The translations under genes were made by a program, and so were the position numbers. A model generated the notes under the pieces. The model was not told where the DNA came from. It was given only the letters and a program-made list of their open reading frames with translations, and ran no database searches. From positions 44,853 through 108,852 of the forward strand of contig NZ_ATXI01000007.1 of NCBI RefSeq assembly GCF_000421605.1: 64,000 nucleotides of DNA. Direction: 5' to 3'. Source of the DNA: Thermodesulfobacterium thermophilum DSM 1276. Lineage in GTDB: Bacteria > Desulfobacterota > Thermodesulfobacteria > Thermodesulfobacteriales > Thermodesulfobacteriaceae. How positions within the stretch are numbered: the stretch's first letter is position 1; each line of letters begins with the position of its first letter. Of this stretch, positions 25,863 to 34,205 are shown piece by piece.

Positions 25863-26913
25863 ACCTCCTACCTGTCCTTTTTGTGGTAGGTTTATCAAAA
25901 AACCAGAGCTTTTACCTATAGGTCTTTCTGACTTAGAGGCTGGTGTGTGCGAATGTGGGAGTGTCTATGTGTGTGATGTGACTGGACACAACCGAGGAAA
26001 TGCCTTTATAGAGGCTCTTTTTCTTGCTACTGCAGGTGATTGGGATTTGATGTGGGAGTTGATTCCTGAAGAGGACTATAAAGAAGTTTGGGTCGAAGAT
26101 TATGATTTAAAAACCCATACCATCCTTCCTATGCCAGCTACCTCAAGGGTAGTTTCTAAGGGAGCGCTTTGTTTTTTAAAAGTAGCAGATGACATCAGAG
26201 AATTAAAACACTTAAAACTAAGTCAAGCTTTGCGAAAAGAACCTGTTACAGAGATAGTTTCTAACAACCCTAAGAAGAAGCTTTCTAAAAAGGAATTAGA
26301 AGAGTTAATCGAAAAGGAAGATTTCAAAACCCTCAACATCTATATAGTTTCAGAACCTTTAAACCTCAACGTACTTCAGAAGTTTTTCTACCATCCAGAC
26401 CCTGTTTTTCGTAGAAAAGCGGTGGTTGCGTTGGGTAAAGTATCTCCTGCCTTAGCTAAGACTTACCCAGAAAGACTTTTAGACTTTATAAAAAGGCTTC
26501 TTTATGCTGCTGCTGATTCTGCGTCTTCTGCCTGGGGAGCCCTTGAAGCAGTAGGAGAGATCATAAGAGAGACAGGAGACAGATATGCTATTTTTATAAA
26601 AAACCTGTTAGCTTTTTTAAAGTTTCCTGAATACCACGTCTATGTCCTTTATGCGCTTTACCGGATTTCTGAAAAAAATCCCGAAGTTTTAAAAAAACAT
26701 AGCTATTTTTTACTTTTAGACCTGATAGAACACTCCTCTTCTGAAATAAAAGCTTTGATTTTAAAGACTTTTGTTAATCTTGGGGCTAAGGAGATATCTC
26801 CTTATTTAGATAAACTAAACCCTGAGGAAGAAACCGAAGTTTTTAATCACGAAACCTTTTCATACGAGAAGGTTAAATTAAAAGAGATCATACAACAAAT
26901 ACAAAGGGGTTAA
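25843..26913 (+). CDS. HEAT-repeat protein with N-terminal CxxC modules (DVU0298-like)
   Basis: 356 residues. The N-terminus has TCPFCGRFIKKP (CxxC near residues 11-14) and GVCECGSVYVCDVTGHNRG (Cys near 35, 37 and 43), a likely metal site. Residues ~180-320 hold HEAT-like helical pairs (VLQKFFYHPDPVFRRKAVVALGKV; SSAWGALEAVGEIIRE; EYHVYVLYALYRISEK). It resembles, from memory, the family named after Desulfovibrio DVU0298, found in sulfate reducers. Function is unknown. It overlaps the TPR gene upstream and is one base from the TPR gene downstream. Confidence 0.65.
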   Translation: MKKPVPKPPTCPFCGRFIKKPELLPIGLSDLEAGVCECGSVYVCDVTGHNRGNAFIEALFLATAGDWDLMWELIPEEDYKEVWVEDYDLKTHTILPMPATSRVVSKGALCFLKVADDIRELKHLKLSQALRKEPVTEIVSNNPKKKLSKKELEELIEKEDFKTLNIYIVSEPLNLNVLQKFFYHPDPVFRRKAVVALGKVSPALAKTYPERLLDFIKRLLYAAADSASSAWGALEAVGEIIRETGDRYAIFIKNLLAFLKFPEYHVYVLYALYRISEKNPEVLKKHSYFLLLDLIEHSSSEIKALILKTFVNLGAKEISPYLDKLNPEEETEVFNHETFSYEKVKLKEIIQQIQRG

Positions 26914-26914
26914 C

Positions 26915-27538
26915 ATGGAAGATAAAAACTTTATCGAGAAAAGAAAAGAGCTTTATTTTAAACAACTAGGGGTTTCAGAGGAGTTGAAACCAGGATATGA
27001 ACTCTGTATAGAAGCTCATAAGTGTTGGACTGAAGGAAAAGTCCTTGATACTATAGAACTTATGGAAAGGGCCTTAGAGTTTTTTCAACAACATCAGGCT
27101 TATAAAGAAATGGCTAACATCTTAGACTTTTTAGGAGATGTATACCATATGAGAGGAAATATAGAAAAGGCTTTAAGGTGTTATAAAGCCTGTTTAGATG
27201 TATGTGAAACCGCAGAAGATGAATTTAGTGTGGCGGTTATAGTAGAAAAGATCATACATGTTTATCGTACAAAAAATGAATACGATAAGATGCTTCCTTA
27301 TCTTTACAGAAACTTAGAGATAGGAGAAAGATATAAAGATGCCCATCGAGCGGCTCGTGCCTTGGTGGGTATAGGGGATGTTTATAGATTCCAGAACAAC
27401 TTTGAGGCAGCTAAAGAGGCTTATTCTTTAGCCTATAAAATATACAAAGGGATGGGAGCTGGAGAGCTTGCAGAAAAGGTAAAAGAAGGGTTAGAAATTT
27501 TAGAAAAGGAACAATCTAACTTAAATACCAAAGATTAA
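26915..27538 (+). CDS. Tetratricopeptide repeat protein
   Basis: 207 residues, soluble. Several TPR-like helical pairs are visible: EAHKCWTEGKVLDTIELMER, ILDFLGDVYHMRGNIEKALR, KNEYDKMLPYLYRNLEIGER, VGIGDVYRFQNNFEAAKEAY. This longer-spaced (about 40-residue) pattern is like TPR_7/TPR_12 proteins. It ends the run of three genes starting at 25248, and is convergent with the FmdB-like gene, overlapping it by four bases. The function is not known; co-transcription suggests partnership with the HEAT-repeat protein. Confidence 0.72.
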   Translation: MEDKNFIEKRKELYFKQLGVSEELKPGYELCIEAHKCWTEGKVLDTIELMERALEFFQQHQAYKEMANILDFLGDVYHMRGNIEKALRCYKACLDVCETAEDEFSVAVIVEKIIHVYRTKNEYDKMLPYLYRNLEIGERYKDAHRAARALVGIGDVYRFQNNFEAAKEAYSLAYKIYKGMGAGELAEKVKEGLEILEKEQSNLNTKD

Positions 27539-27783
27539 TCTCCATAACCAGGTAGTTCTATATGGGTGCAACTTCCTGACGGACAGGAATGAGATTCTGT
27601 GATCCTTGGTTTGTCTGAAGATCCCACTGAACCACTAACGATAGAGTTTACCACACTCATCAGTCTTTTAACGTTTTTGCTTTTGCAGTTTTTACACTCA
27701 ACTGACCCTAACTCCTCTTTGTTTTTCAAAAAAACTTCAAACTCAGTTTTACAGTCTTCACACTTGAACTCATAGATAGGCAT
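27535..27783 (-). CDS. FmdB-family zinc ribbon protein
   Basis: 82 residues from the ATG at 27783; a GGAGGGTGG ribosome site precedes it, and in-frame GTG codons upstream are less likely. The start MPIYEFKCEDCKTEFEVFLK matches the FmdB (CxxC_CxxC_SSSS) family. Two CxxC pairs (residues ~8-11 and ~32-35) bind zinc. The Ser/Gly-rich linker after residue 48 (SIVSGSVGSSDK) and a late Cys pair (SCPSGSCTH) are typical. FmdB was first linked to formamidase gene regulation; the role of this widespread family is otherwise uncertain. Confidence 0.85.
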   Translation of the reverse strand: MPIYEFKCEDCKTEFEVFLKNKEELGSVECKNCKSKNVKRLMSVVNSIVSGSVGSSDKPRITESHSCPSGSCTHIELPGYGD

Positions 27784-27852
27784 TAACACCACCCTCCATT
27801 TAGACTTTTTTTTGATGTTTAATTATATCAAAGATTTTAAGAAAACCAAACA

Positions 27853-28479
27853 TTACTGATAACTACAGTTTATCTTTACTCTGATAAAGTTATGAGTTTT
27901 AACTTCACCAAGGATTTCTTTTATCACCACCTTTTCTCCCAAATTCACCCTTATAGTACTTAAGGGAAACAAAGAAGAATTACATTTTTCATTTTCTATC
28001 TTAATCATAACCCCTTCTGGCGAGTATTTTATGTTGGTTATCATCCCAGAGATAGGAGCTCTAATAAAAACAGGAGGAGTTAGTTTAAAACTATACTCTC
28101 CTGGGTTAATAGCCTCTCCAGAAACAGGATTTATAGCTTGAGAAATAATTTGTTTGTTAAACAAATACATGTTGATAAGCTCTGCTTTTTTATGTTCTAA
28201 AGATAATTTCTCTTGGTTTAGCTGGGTTAATTTTTTGAGTAAAGTTTTTTCTAAAAACCTTTTTAAAGGATATTCATCCTTTAAATAAGAAATCTGATGG
28301 TTTTTGATAAAAAGTTTTAGATATTCTCTCAAAACCTCTTTTTTAGTTTGTTCTATGTCTGTTAATCTTCTTTCTATGTCCTTTAATTTTAAGTCTTGAG
28401 CAGGAAGACATAAAGCATTATTTTTTGAGAGCATCAGAATAAGACAACCTAAGATAGTTAAAATTTTTCTATATTTCAT
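27853..28479 (-). CDS. Secreted coiled-coil protein with degenerate LytM-like domain, FtsEX partner candidate
   Basis: 208 residues: a signal peptide (residues ~1-25, ILTILGCLILMLS), a helical coiled-coil stretch (residues ~30-125), and a C-terminal beta domain. The last part reads PVFIRAPISGMITNIKY, then VMIKIENEKC and LSTIRVNLGEKVVIKEILGE, the strand order of a LytM/M23 peptidase (PxxG-V... Ls..i.V..Ge.V..G..iG). The metal ligands HxxxD and HxH are missing. It is co-transcribed with ftsX, overlapping by 11 bases. In other bacteria EnvC or PcsB with this layout are switched by FtsEX. So an activator role without own catalysis is inferred. Confidence 0.55.
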   Translation of the reverse strand: MKYRKILTILGCLILMLSKNNALCLPAQDLKLKDIERRLTDIEQTKKEVLREYLKLFIKNHQISYLKDEYPLKRFLEKTLLKKLTQLNQEKLSLEHKKAELINMYLFNKQIISQAINPVSGEAINPGEYSFKLTPPVFIRAPISGMITNIKYSPEGVMIKIENEKCNSSLFPLSTIRVNLGEKVVIKEILGEVKTHNFIRVKINCSYQ

Positions 28480-29329
28480 AACTCCAAAAACTTATCCACA
28501 CACTTAAAAAAGGTATTAATACTACTAAAAAAATAAAATACACCAAAGAATACCAGGAATTTACCCAAAATATATCTAAAAGAGGAAAGTTTATAATACT
28601 TGTTAGAGAATTTACTGCTAAGTAAAAGGTAGCCCCTGAACTAAAGAATCCTAAGGTTATGATAGAAACCAAAAAACTAAACCTGATGAATTTTAAATAA
28701 AAAGGATTACCTCCTAAAAGAAGGATTAGTTTATATTGTTGATAAAGCAGGTTATTCAATAAGGTATTTATAAAAAAAATAGCCCCAAGATAAACTATTA
28801 TCCAGCTAAACCAAAACCCGATTATCCCTGATTTGAGAAAAAAACTTAGTTTTAGAAACTTAAAATATTTAGGGTTTTGAAGCTCTAAAGCAGGTGTTAA
28901 GGCGGCGATTAGTCTTAAACGCTCTGTAAGTTCTATATAACTTCCCAAAGATTTAGGATAAATTTTGATGAGAAAAGGTAAGTTTTCCTTGAGCTCTTCT
29001 TCAGTAAAAATTTGGGTTATTTCCTTGGGAAGGGTTTTTTGAGCTTGTTTTAGGACCATTTCTGGAGTAACCACCTCTATTTTTTCTGTAGAAGAAGAAA
29101 AATCGTTTTGTAGTTCTTTAACAAAGTTATTTAATTGTTCTTGGTTTTTAGGATAATAAAACAGGGTTAAGGTTATTTGATCTTTCCAGTGTTTTTCTAA
29201 GGTAAATAGAACTCCATAAGCATAAATAAGGGCTAAAGAAAAAAAATTCCAAAAAAAGAAAAATAGGATAAAAAAAAGATAATAAAGTAAACCCTTTTTA
29301 ATCTCTAACTTAGCAAGAAGTTTGAACAT
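28469..29329 (-). CDS. ftsX: Cell division ABC transporter permease FtsX
   Basis: 286 residues with an FtsX topology: a cytoplasmic N-terminus, helix 1 (residues ~15-40, YLFFILFFFFWNFFSLALIY), an extracytoplasmic domain of about 110 residues (KEITQIFTEEELKENLPFLI and so on), then three more helices at ~168-195, ~215-240 and ~258-280. The ECD shows the FtsX pattern (ENLPFLIKIYPKSLGSYIEL). It pairs with the ATPase encoded upstream (20-base overlap) and, by gene order, with the secreted protein downstream. Confidence 0.85.
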   Translation of the reverse strand: MFKLLAKLEIKKGLLYYLFFILFFFFWNFFSLALIYAYGVLFTLEKHWKDQITLTLFYYPKNQEQLNNFVKELQNDFSSSTEKIEVVTPEMVLKQAQKTLPKEITQIFTEEELKENLPFLIKIYPKSLGSYIELTERLRLIAALTPALELQNPKYFKFLKLSFFLKSGIIGFWFSWIIVYLGAIFFINTLLNNLLYQQYKLILLLGGNPFYLKFIRFSFLVSIITLGFFSSGATFYLAVNSLTSIINFPLLDIFWVNSWYSLVYFIFLVVLIPFLSVWISFWSYEI

Positions 29330-29987
29330 TTTCTACCAACCTTCCCATTTCTAATCTAAGGATTCTCCCTGCATTAAGTTGTAGAATCACCGGGTCATGG
29401 GTAGCAAGGATTACCGTTTTTCCTGTTTGTTGATATTCTTGAAATATCTTAATAATTTCCCTTAAGCTTTCAGGATCAAGATTACCTGTAGGTTCATCGG
29501 CTATCAATAATTCAGGCTCTCTAATAATAGCTCTTACAATACCAACCTTCTGTTGTTCCCCTCCTGAAAGTTCTTTTACTTTTTTAAAGGCCTTAGGTGC
29601 AAGATTAAATCTTTCAAGATAGTTTAATATGTGAAATTTTATTTTAGGTACTTTTTTTTGACTTAAGATTAAAGAGATTTTTATGTTTTCAAAAACCGTT
29701 AAGTCTGGTATTAGTTTGTAATCTTGAAAAATGATGCCCCAATTCCGTCTTAGATGTAAAAAATTTTGTTGTTTAAGCTTAGAATAGGGGAGGTTTTTGT
29801 AAAATATTTCTCCGTCAGTAGGTTTTTCTTCTCGGTAAAGTAATTTTAAAAGGGTTGTTTTTCCTGCACCAGTCGGTCCAGTTAAGACCAAAAAATCTCC
29901 TTCTTTTACGATAAAAGATACTTCATCCAGCACTTTAAAATAGGGGTTATAAACTTTGGTTACCTTTTCTATAACAAAAATTTCCAT
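29310..29987 (-). CDS. ftsE: Cell division ATP-binding protein FtsE
   Basis: 225 residues from the ATG at 29987; the start MEIFVIEKVTKVYNPYFKV fits relatives, while an ORF extension to 30029 would add 14 unusual residues. The ABC motifs are complete: Walker A GPTGAGKTTLLK (residues ~38-49), Q-loop IIFQDYKLIPD, signature LSGGEQQKVGIVRA (residues ~138-151) and Walker B LLIADEPTGNLDPE. FtsE and FtsX form a divisome complex that regulates wall hydrolases. Divergent from dsrA. Confidence 0.9.
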   Translation of the reverse strand: MEIFVIEKVTKVYNPYFKVLDEVSFIVKEGDFLVLTGPTGAGKTTLLKLLYREEKPTDGEIFYKNLPYSKLKQQNFLHLRRNWGIIFQDYKLIPDLTVFENIKISLILSQKKVPKIKFHILNYLERFNLAPKAFKKVKELSGGEQQKVGIVRAIIREPELLIADEPTGNLDPESLREIIKIFQEYQQTGKTVILATHDPVILQLNAGRILRLEMGRLVENVQTSC

Positions 29988-30149
29988 AACATTTTTGAGT
30001 ATATCTAAAAATTTATCTATGGCAACCAAAATTTTATAGTAGTAAAAGGTAAATTAGCAAAAGGTAAAAAAAAAACTAAAAAACCAAAGCAAAAAAGAAA
30101 AATTTAGAGAATTAATTAGAAAATCAACCTTAATTTAAATTTTTTATTC

Positions 30150-30177
30150 TTGACATATAATTCAAGATCAATAAAAT
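30150..30177 (+). promoter_or_regulatory. Putative dsrABD promoter
   Basis: A perfect -35 TTGACA (30150-30155) and a -10 TAAAAT (30172-30177, five of six consensus bases) are 16 bases apart. The dsrA ATG at 30210 follows, with GGAGGG at 30200-30205 as the ribosome site. The first AUG-proximal leader is short, about 25 bases. This is the best promoter match in the window, consistent with strong expression of the sulfite reductase. Confidence 0.6.
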
Positions 30178-30209
30178 GTATTCTATACAAAAACTGTAGG
30201 GAGGGTACA

Positions 30210-31508
30210 ATGGGCGAGGTGAAAAAACATGATACACCAAAAGTAGACCAGCTTAAGACTGGTCCTTGGCCAAGCTTTGTTGATGACATTTATTCCTATG
30301 CTGAGAAGCACAAGAATCAGGCCTGTTTTGACATAATGGGTCAGATGGAGCTTTCCTATACCAACAAAGAGACCCATTGGAAGCATGGTGGTATAGTTGG
30401 TGTGTTTGGTTATGGTGGTGGAGTTATCGGAAGATATTCTGACCAGCAGGAAAAGTTCCCTGCTATCTGGGCATTCCATACTGTTCGTGTGCATCATACC
30501 GCAGGAAAGTGGTATCACACTTCAGCTTTAAAGAAGCTTTGTGATATGTGGGATAGCAGGGGTAGCGGTGTTGTTAACTTTCATGGTTCTACCGGTGATA
30601 TCATCCTTTTAGGTACGGTTACTGACCAGCTTGAACCTATCTTTTTTGACTTAACTCATCAGCTTCATTGGGATCTTGGTGGTTCTGGTTCTAACTTAAG
30701 AAGCCCTGCTTGCTGTATGGGTAAGTCCCGTTGTGAGTGGGCTTTGATAGATGTTCAAGAATTAGACTATGAGTTAACCATGGCTTTCCAAGATGAATTG
30801 CACCGTCCTGCATTTCCATATAAGTTTAAGTTTAAATTTTCTGGATGTCCCTTAGATTGTGTGGCTGCTGTAGCAAGAGCTGACATGTCTTTTATAGGTA
30901 CTTGGAGAGACGATATTAGGATAGATCAAGAAGCAGTAAGGGCATATGTAAGGGGTGAGCTTAAACCTAATGCCGGAGCTTTTTCTGACAGAGACTGGGG
31001 TCCCTTTGATATTAAGAAGGAAGTTATTGACCTTTGTCCTACTAAGTGTATGTACTGGGATGAAAACGAACAAAAACTTTACATCAACAATAGTGAATGT
31101 AACAGGTGTATGCACTGTATAGCTGTTATGCCAGAGGCTTTAAGACCTGGTCAAGATACCGGTATCGCTATTTTGATCGGAGCTAAAGCACCGATCTTAG
31201 AAGGTGCTCAGCTTTCTACCCTTATCGTTCCTTTTATGAAGGTGGAACCACCTTATGATGAACTTAAAGATTTTATCTATAAGGCCTGGGATTATTGGAT
31301 GGAAAATGGAAAGAACCGTGAACGTATCGGTGAACTTATCCAGAGAGTTGGTTTGAACAAGTTTATCACCGAGGTTATGGGGCTTACACCTATTCCTCAG
31401 CATGTAAGAGTACCTCGTGACAACCCATACATCTTCTGGAAGGAAGAAGAGGTTGAGGGTGGTTGGACCAGAGACGTGGCTGAATTTAGAAAACGTCACC
31501 CTGCTTAA
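30210..31508 (+). CDS. dsrA: Dissimilatory sulfite reductase alpha subunit
   Basis: 432 residues from the ATG at 30210 (GGAGGG 5 bases upstream); a TTG-initiated form from 30150 would include the promoter. DsrAB reduces sulfite to sulfide-level sulfur with siroheme. The siroheme/[4Fe-4S] Cys ligands are in CCMGKSRC (residues ~167-174) and GCPLDC (~211-216). The inserted ferredoxin domain has CPTKC (~275) and NRCMHC (~297-302). The start KHDTPKVDQLKTGPWPSF is typical of DsrA. Catalysis occurs in the cytoplasm, with electrons later received through DsrC/DsrMKJOP, which are not in this window. dsrB follows after 58 bases. Confidence 0.98.
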   Translation: MGEVKKHDTPKVDQLKTGPWPSFVDDIYSYAEKHKNQACFDIMGQMELSYTNKETHWKHGGIVGVFGYGGGVIGRYSDQQEKFPAIWAFHTVRVHHTAGKWYHTSALKKLCDMWDSRGSGVVNFHGSTGDIILLGTVTDQLEPIFFDLTHQLHWDLGGSGSNLRSPACCMGKSRCEWALIDVQELDYELTMAFQDELHRPAFPYKFKFKFSGCPLDCVAAVARADMSFIGTWRDDIRIDQEAVRAYVRGELKPNAGAFSDRDWGPFDIKKEVIDLCPTKCMYWDENEQKLYINNSECNRCMHCIAVMPEALRPGQDTGIAILIGAKAPILEGAQLSTLIVPFMKVEPPYDELKDFIYKAWDYWMENGKNRERIGELIQRVGLNKFITEVMGLTPIPQHVRVPRDNPYIFWKEEEVEGGWTRDVAEFRKRHPA

Positions 31509-31566
31509 GGTGAGGATGGATTTGATGAATAAAGACCTAAATATTTTAAAATAAAAGGAGGGTAAA

Positions 31567-32823
31567 ATGGGAATTGAAAAATTTAAAGAGTTAGACCCGA
31601 TTTATACACAGCCTTATGATCCAACTTTGGCAGAAAAGTTATATAACCCTGAAAAACCCATGGAAAACAGAATTACCGATATAGGACCTCCTTATTTCTG
31701 GCAGTTTATGCCACCTGTTATTCAGAAAAACTATGGTAAATGGGTTTCTCATGAGATAATCCAACCTGGAGTTTTAAAGTATAAGTCTGAGACAGGTGAT
31801 GTAGTTTATGTGGTAAGGTGTGGAACACCTCGTTTAGAAACCACAGACTACATCAGAGAAATCTGTGAGATCGCAGATAAATATTGTGGCGGTTATGTAC
31901 GCTGGACTACCCGTAATAATGTAGAATTTCATGTAACTGATGAAGAAACTTTAAAGGCTCTTATAGAAGACTTGAAAAACAGGAAACATCCTAATGGTTC
32001 TTACAAGTTCCCTATCGGTGGTACAGGGGCGGGTATTAGCAACATAGTTCATACCCAGGGATGGATCCACTGCCATACTCCTGCTATCGATGCCTCTGGT
32101 GTAGTTAAGGCTATCATGGATGAACTTTTTGAATACTTTGGGTCTCACAAGCTTCCTGCAAAGACTAAGTTAGCCCTTGCCTGTTGTCTTAACATGTGCG
32201 GTGCTGTGCATTGTTCTGACCTTGCCTTGGTAGGTATCCACAGAAAACCACCTTTGGTTGAAGACGAAAGGTTAGAACATGTTTGTGAAATACCTTTGGT
32301 TATTGCTTCCTGTCCTTTAGGTGCTATCAAACCTGCTACTGCTGAAGTAGATGGTAAGAAGAAAAAGACAGTAAGGATAAATGTAGACCGTTGTATGTTC
32401 TGTGGTAACTGTTATACCATGTGCCCAGCTTTACCTATTTCTGATGGAGAAGGTGATGGTATTACTATCGTGGTCGGTGGAAAGGTTTCTAACAGAATTA
32501 CTCCTCCTGAGTTCTCAAGGGTAGTAATACCTTATATTCCTAACGAACCTCCTCGTTGGCCAACTACCGTTAAATGGCTTAAAAAGATTATTGAAGTCTA
32601 TTCTCAGTATGCTAATAAGTACGAAAGAATTGGTACCTGGATTAACAGAATTGGTTGGGAAAGATTCTTTGAATTAACTGGTATTCCGTTTACTGAAAAA
32701 TGCATCGATGATTACAGACTTGCTTATACTACGTACAGGACTTCTATGCACTTTAAGTTCACCAAACATGTAGATGAGGTATTTAATGCTCCAGAAAATT
32801 ATAAAGTAGAACTCTTTAAGTAA
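31567..32823 (+). CDS. dsrB: Dissimilatory sulfite reductase beta subunit
   Basis: 418 residues, longer at the C-terminus than the common ~380-residue DsrB, mostly through the tail after [14 protein letters not shown]. The siroheme-ligand area is [13 protein letters not shown] (residues ~205-217). The ferredoxin motifs are CPLGAIKP near 253 and [12 protein letters not shown] near 277-288. [20 protein letters not shown] (residues ~151-170) is the conserved sulfite-binding region. It makes the alpha2-beta2 enzyme with DsrA, which is encoded just upstream. An AAAAGGAGGG ribosome site precedes the ATG. Confidence 0.98.
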   Translation: MGIEKFKELDPIYTQPYDPTLAEKLYNPEKPMENRITDIGPPYFWQFMPPVIQKNYGKWVSHEIIQPGVLKYKSETGDVVYVVRCGTPRLETTDYIREICEIADKYCGGYVRWTTRNNVEFHVTDEETLKALIEDLKNRKHPNGSYKFPIGGTGAGISNIVHTQGWIHCHTPAIDASGVVKAIMDELFEYFGSHKLPAKTKLALACCLNMCGAVHCSDLALVGIHRKPPLVEDERLEHVCEIPLVIASCPLGAIKPATAEVDGKKKKTVRINVDRCMFCGNCYTMCPALPISDGEGDGITIVVGGKVSNRITPPEFSRVVIPYIPNEPPRWPTTVKWLKKIIEVYSQYANKYERIGTWINRIGWERFFELTGIPFTEKCIDDYRLAYTTYRTSMHFKFTKHVDEVFNAPENYKVELFK

Positions 32824-32856
32824 AGATTAAGAAAAACTTTTAAAAAGGAGTGTGTT

Positions 32857-33114
32857 ATGAACAAAGAAGAATTGAAACAGAAGATAATTCAGATAATGGA
32901 AGAAAAGGTTAAAAAGGGTGGTAAAACTAAGATTTATTTAAAAGATTTACAAAGAGAAATTCCTGATGCCAACCCTCGTGAGATTAAGAATGCTGCTAAC
33001 GAGTTGGTAAGAGAAGGGAAGTTAGAGTACTTCTCTACCGGTAGTACGGTTATGTTTGGACTACCTGGTGTAGGAATGGGGTTGGAAGCAGGAGTAGAAA
33101 AACCTGAAGAATAA
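32857..33114 (+). CDS. dsrD: DsrD, dissimilatory sulfite reductase activator
   Basis: 85 residues with a winged-helix pattern: KGGKTKIYLKDLQREIPDAN (residues ~21-40), then PREIKNAANELVREGKLEYF and the wing STGSTVMFGLPG. This is the small protein encoded next to dsrAB in sulfate and sulfite reducers, absent from sulfur oxidisers using reverse Dsr. It has been shown in relatives to stimulate DsrAB rather than act as a transcription factor. Its presence supports a reductive pathway. AAAAGGAG precedes the ATG and a strong terminator follows the stop. Confidence 0.96.
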   Translation: MNKEELKQKIIQIMEEKVKKGGKTKIYLKDLQREIPDANPREIKNAANELVREGKLEYFSTGSTVMFGLPGVGMGLEAGVEKPEE

Positions 33115-33131
33115 GGTTAGTAGATAGTTCA

Positions 33132-33170
33132 AATAAAAGGGGGGACTTTTAAGTCCCCCCTTTTATTTTT
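33132..33170 (+). terminator. Strong intrinsic terminator of dsrABD
   Basis: A near-perfect palindrome: AATAAAAGGGGGGACTT pairs with AAGTCCCCCCTTTTATT around a two-base loop, with six GC pairs in the core and U-rich 3' flank (TTTTATTTTTT). It lies 18 bases after the dsrD stop. The palindrome has A/T-rich arms in both directions. It may also stop transcription from the convergent tatAC side. Confidence 0.88.
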
Positions 33171-33222
33171 TAGTAAAAAGTTTAAAATTCTAACACATTG
33201 AAAATAAAAGAACTATTAAAAT

Positions 33223-33444
33223 TTAAGCTTTATTAGAAGTTTCTTGATTTTTAGATTTTTCTTCTTTTGAGTTTTCTAATTTTTCTAAATCTTCTTTGAC
33301 GTCGGTAGAACGAAGAGCTTCTTTAAAAGATTTTATGCCTTTCCCTAACCCTGCTCCTACTTCAGGTAAACGTTTAGCTCCAAACAAGATTAAGGCTAAG
33401 AAAAGTATGATAAAAAGTTCTTGACCTCCTAAGCTGGGTAACAT
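33223..33444 (-). CDS. tatA: Twin-arginine translocase subunit TatA
   Basis: 73 residues: the N-terminal helix ([20 protein letters not shown]) with the conserved FGxxxLPE ([20 protein letters not shown] near residues 22-41) and an acidic, Lys/Glu-rich amphipathic tail ([18 protein letters not shown]). It forms the pore component of the Tat pathway. tatC is immediately upstream in the transcript (17-base gap). The Rieske protein at 9683 carries a likely Tat signal. Confidence 0.93.
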   Translation of the reverse strand: MLPSLGGQELFIILFLALILFGAKRLPEVGAGLGKGIKSFKEALRSTDVKEDLEKLENSKEEKSKNQETSNKA

Positions 33445-33461
33445 ATCAGAAAGCCTCCTTT

Positions 33462-34205
33462 TTATTTAAGTGTTTTAAATAACCTGACTAAAATTATACC
33501 TGTTTCATATAGTAGTGTCAAGGGTATGGCTAAAATAATTTGGTTAAAAGGATCTCCTCCACCAGTTAGTATAGCGCTTATAAAAAAGGCGATAAGGATT
33601 GCATAAGGTCTAAATTTTTTAAATCCTTCGTAGTTTACTATTTCTAACCGATTAAGTAAAACCATAAAAGATGGTAATTGAAACACCGCCCCTATGATCA
33701 AAAAAAAACGAAGGCAAAAACTTATATAATCTTTTAAAAAAGGTTTGAAAACCAGAAATTTTTCTCCGAAAGAATAAAGGAATTTAAGAATAAACGGTAA
33801 AAAAAAGAAATAAGCCAAAAGGTCTCCTAAAATAAACGCAAAAGAGGTTAAAAATACTGCAGTTTTTACCCATTTTTGTTCATGAGGATAAAGTCCAGGG
33901 GCGAGAAAGGACCACAGTTGATAAAAAATATAAGGACTACCAAAAATAAAACCTGTTATTATAGAAAGTTTAAGATAAGAAGCAAAAACTTCAGGAAAGG
34001 TGCGGAAAAATACATAATTCTGTTGAGGTATAGCTTTCATTAAAGGTTTCAATAAAAAATCTATGATGTGATCGCCCAAAAAATAGGCAATTACAGAGGC
34101 AATAGCCCAACCAATAAAGGCCTTTATTAGACAAGCTCTGAGCTCTAATAGGTGTTCGATTAGACTTAGTTTTTTCTCTTCTACTTCTTTGATCTGAGAA
34201 TTCAT
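33462..34205 (-). CDS. tatC: Twin-arginine translocase subunit TatC
   Basis: 247 residues with six hydrophobic helices. Conserved positions include the N-terminal [16 protein letters not shown] (Glu near residue 18), [19 protein letters not shown] (residues ~67-85) and [14 protein letters not shown]. TatC recognises twin-arginine signal peptides. It is followed by tatA and is one base into the transketolase gene upstream (34205), so transketolase, tatC and tatA form one transcript. Confidence 0.94.
   Translation of the reverse strand: MNSQIKEVEEKKLSLIEHLLELRACLIKAFIGWAIASVIAYFLGDHIIDFLLKPLMKAIPQQNYVFFRTFPEVFASYLKLSIITGFIFGSPYIFYQLWSFLAPGLYPHEQKWVKTAVFLTSFAFILGDLLAYFFFLPFILKFLYSFGEKFLVFKPFLKDYISFCLRFFLIIGAVFQLPSFMVLLNRLEIVNYEGFKKFRPYAILIAFFISAILTGGGDPFNQIILAIPLTLLYETGIILVRLFKTLK

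Noticed and set aside
30150..30209. Longer DsrA starting at TTG 30150
   Set aside because: This would include the promoter and ribosome site; ATG 30210 with GGAGGG is consistent with the family start.
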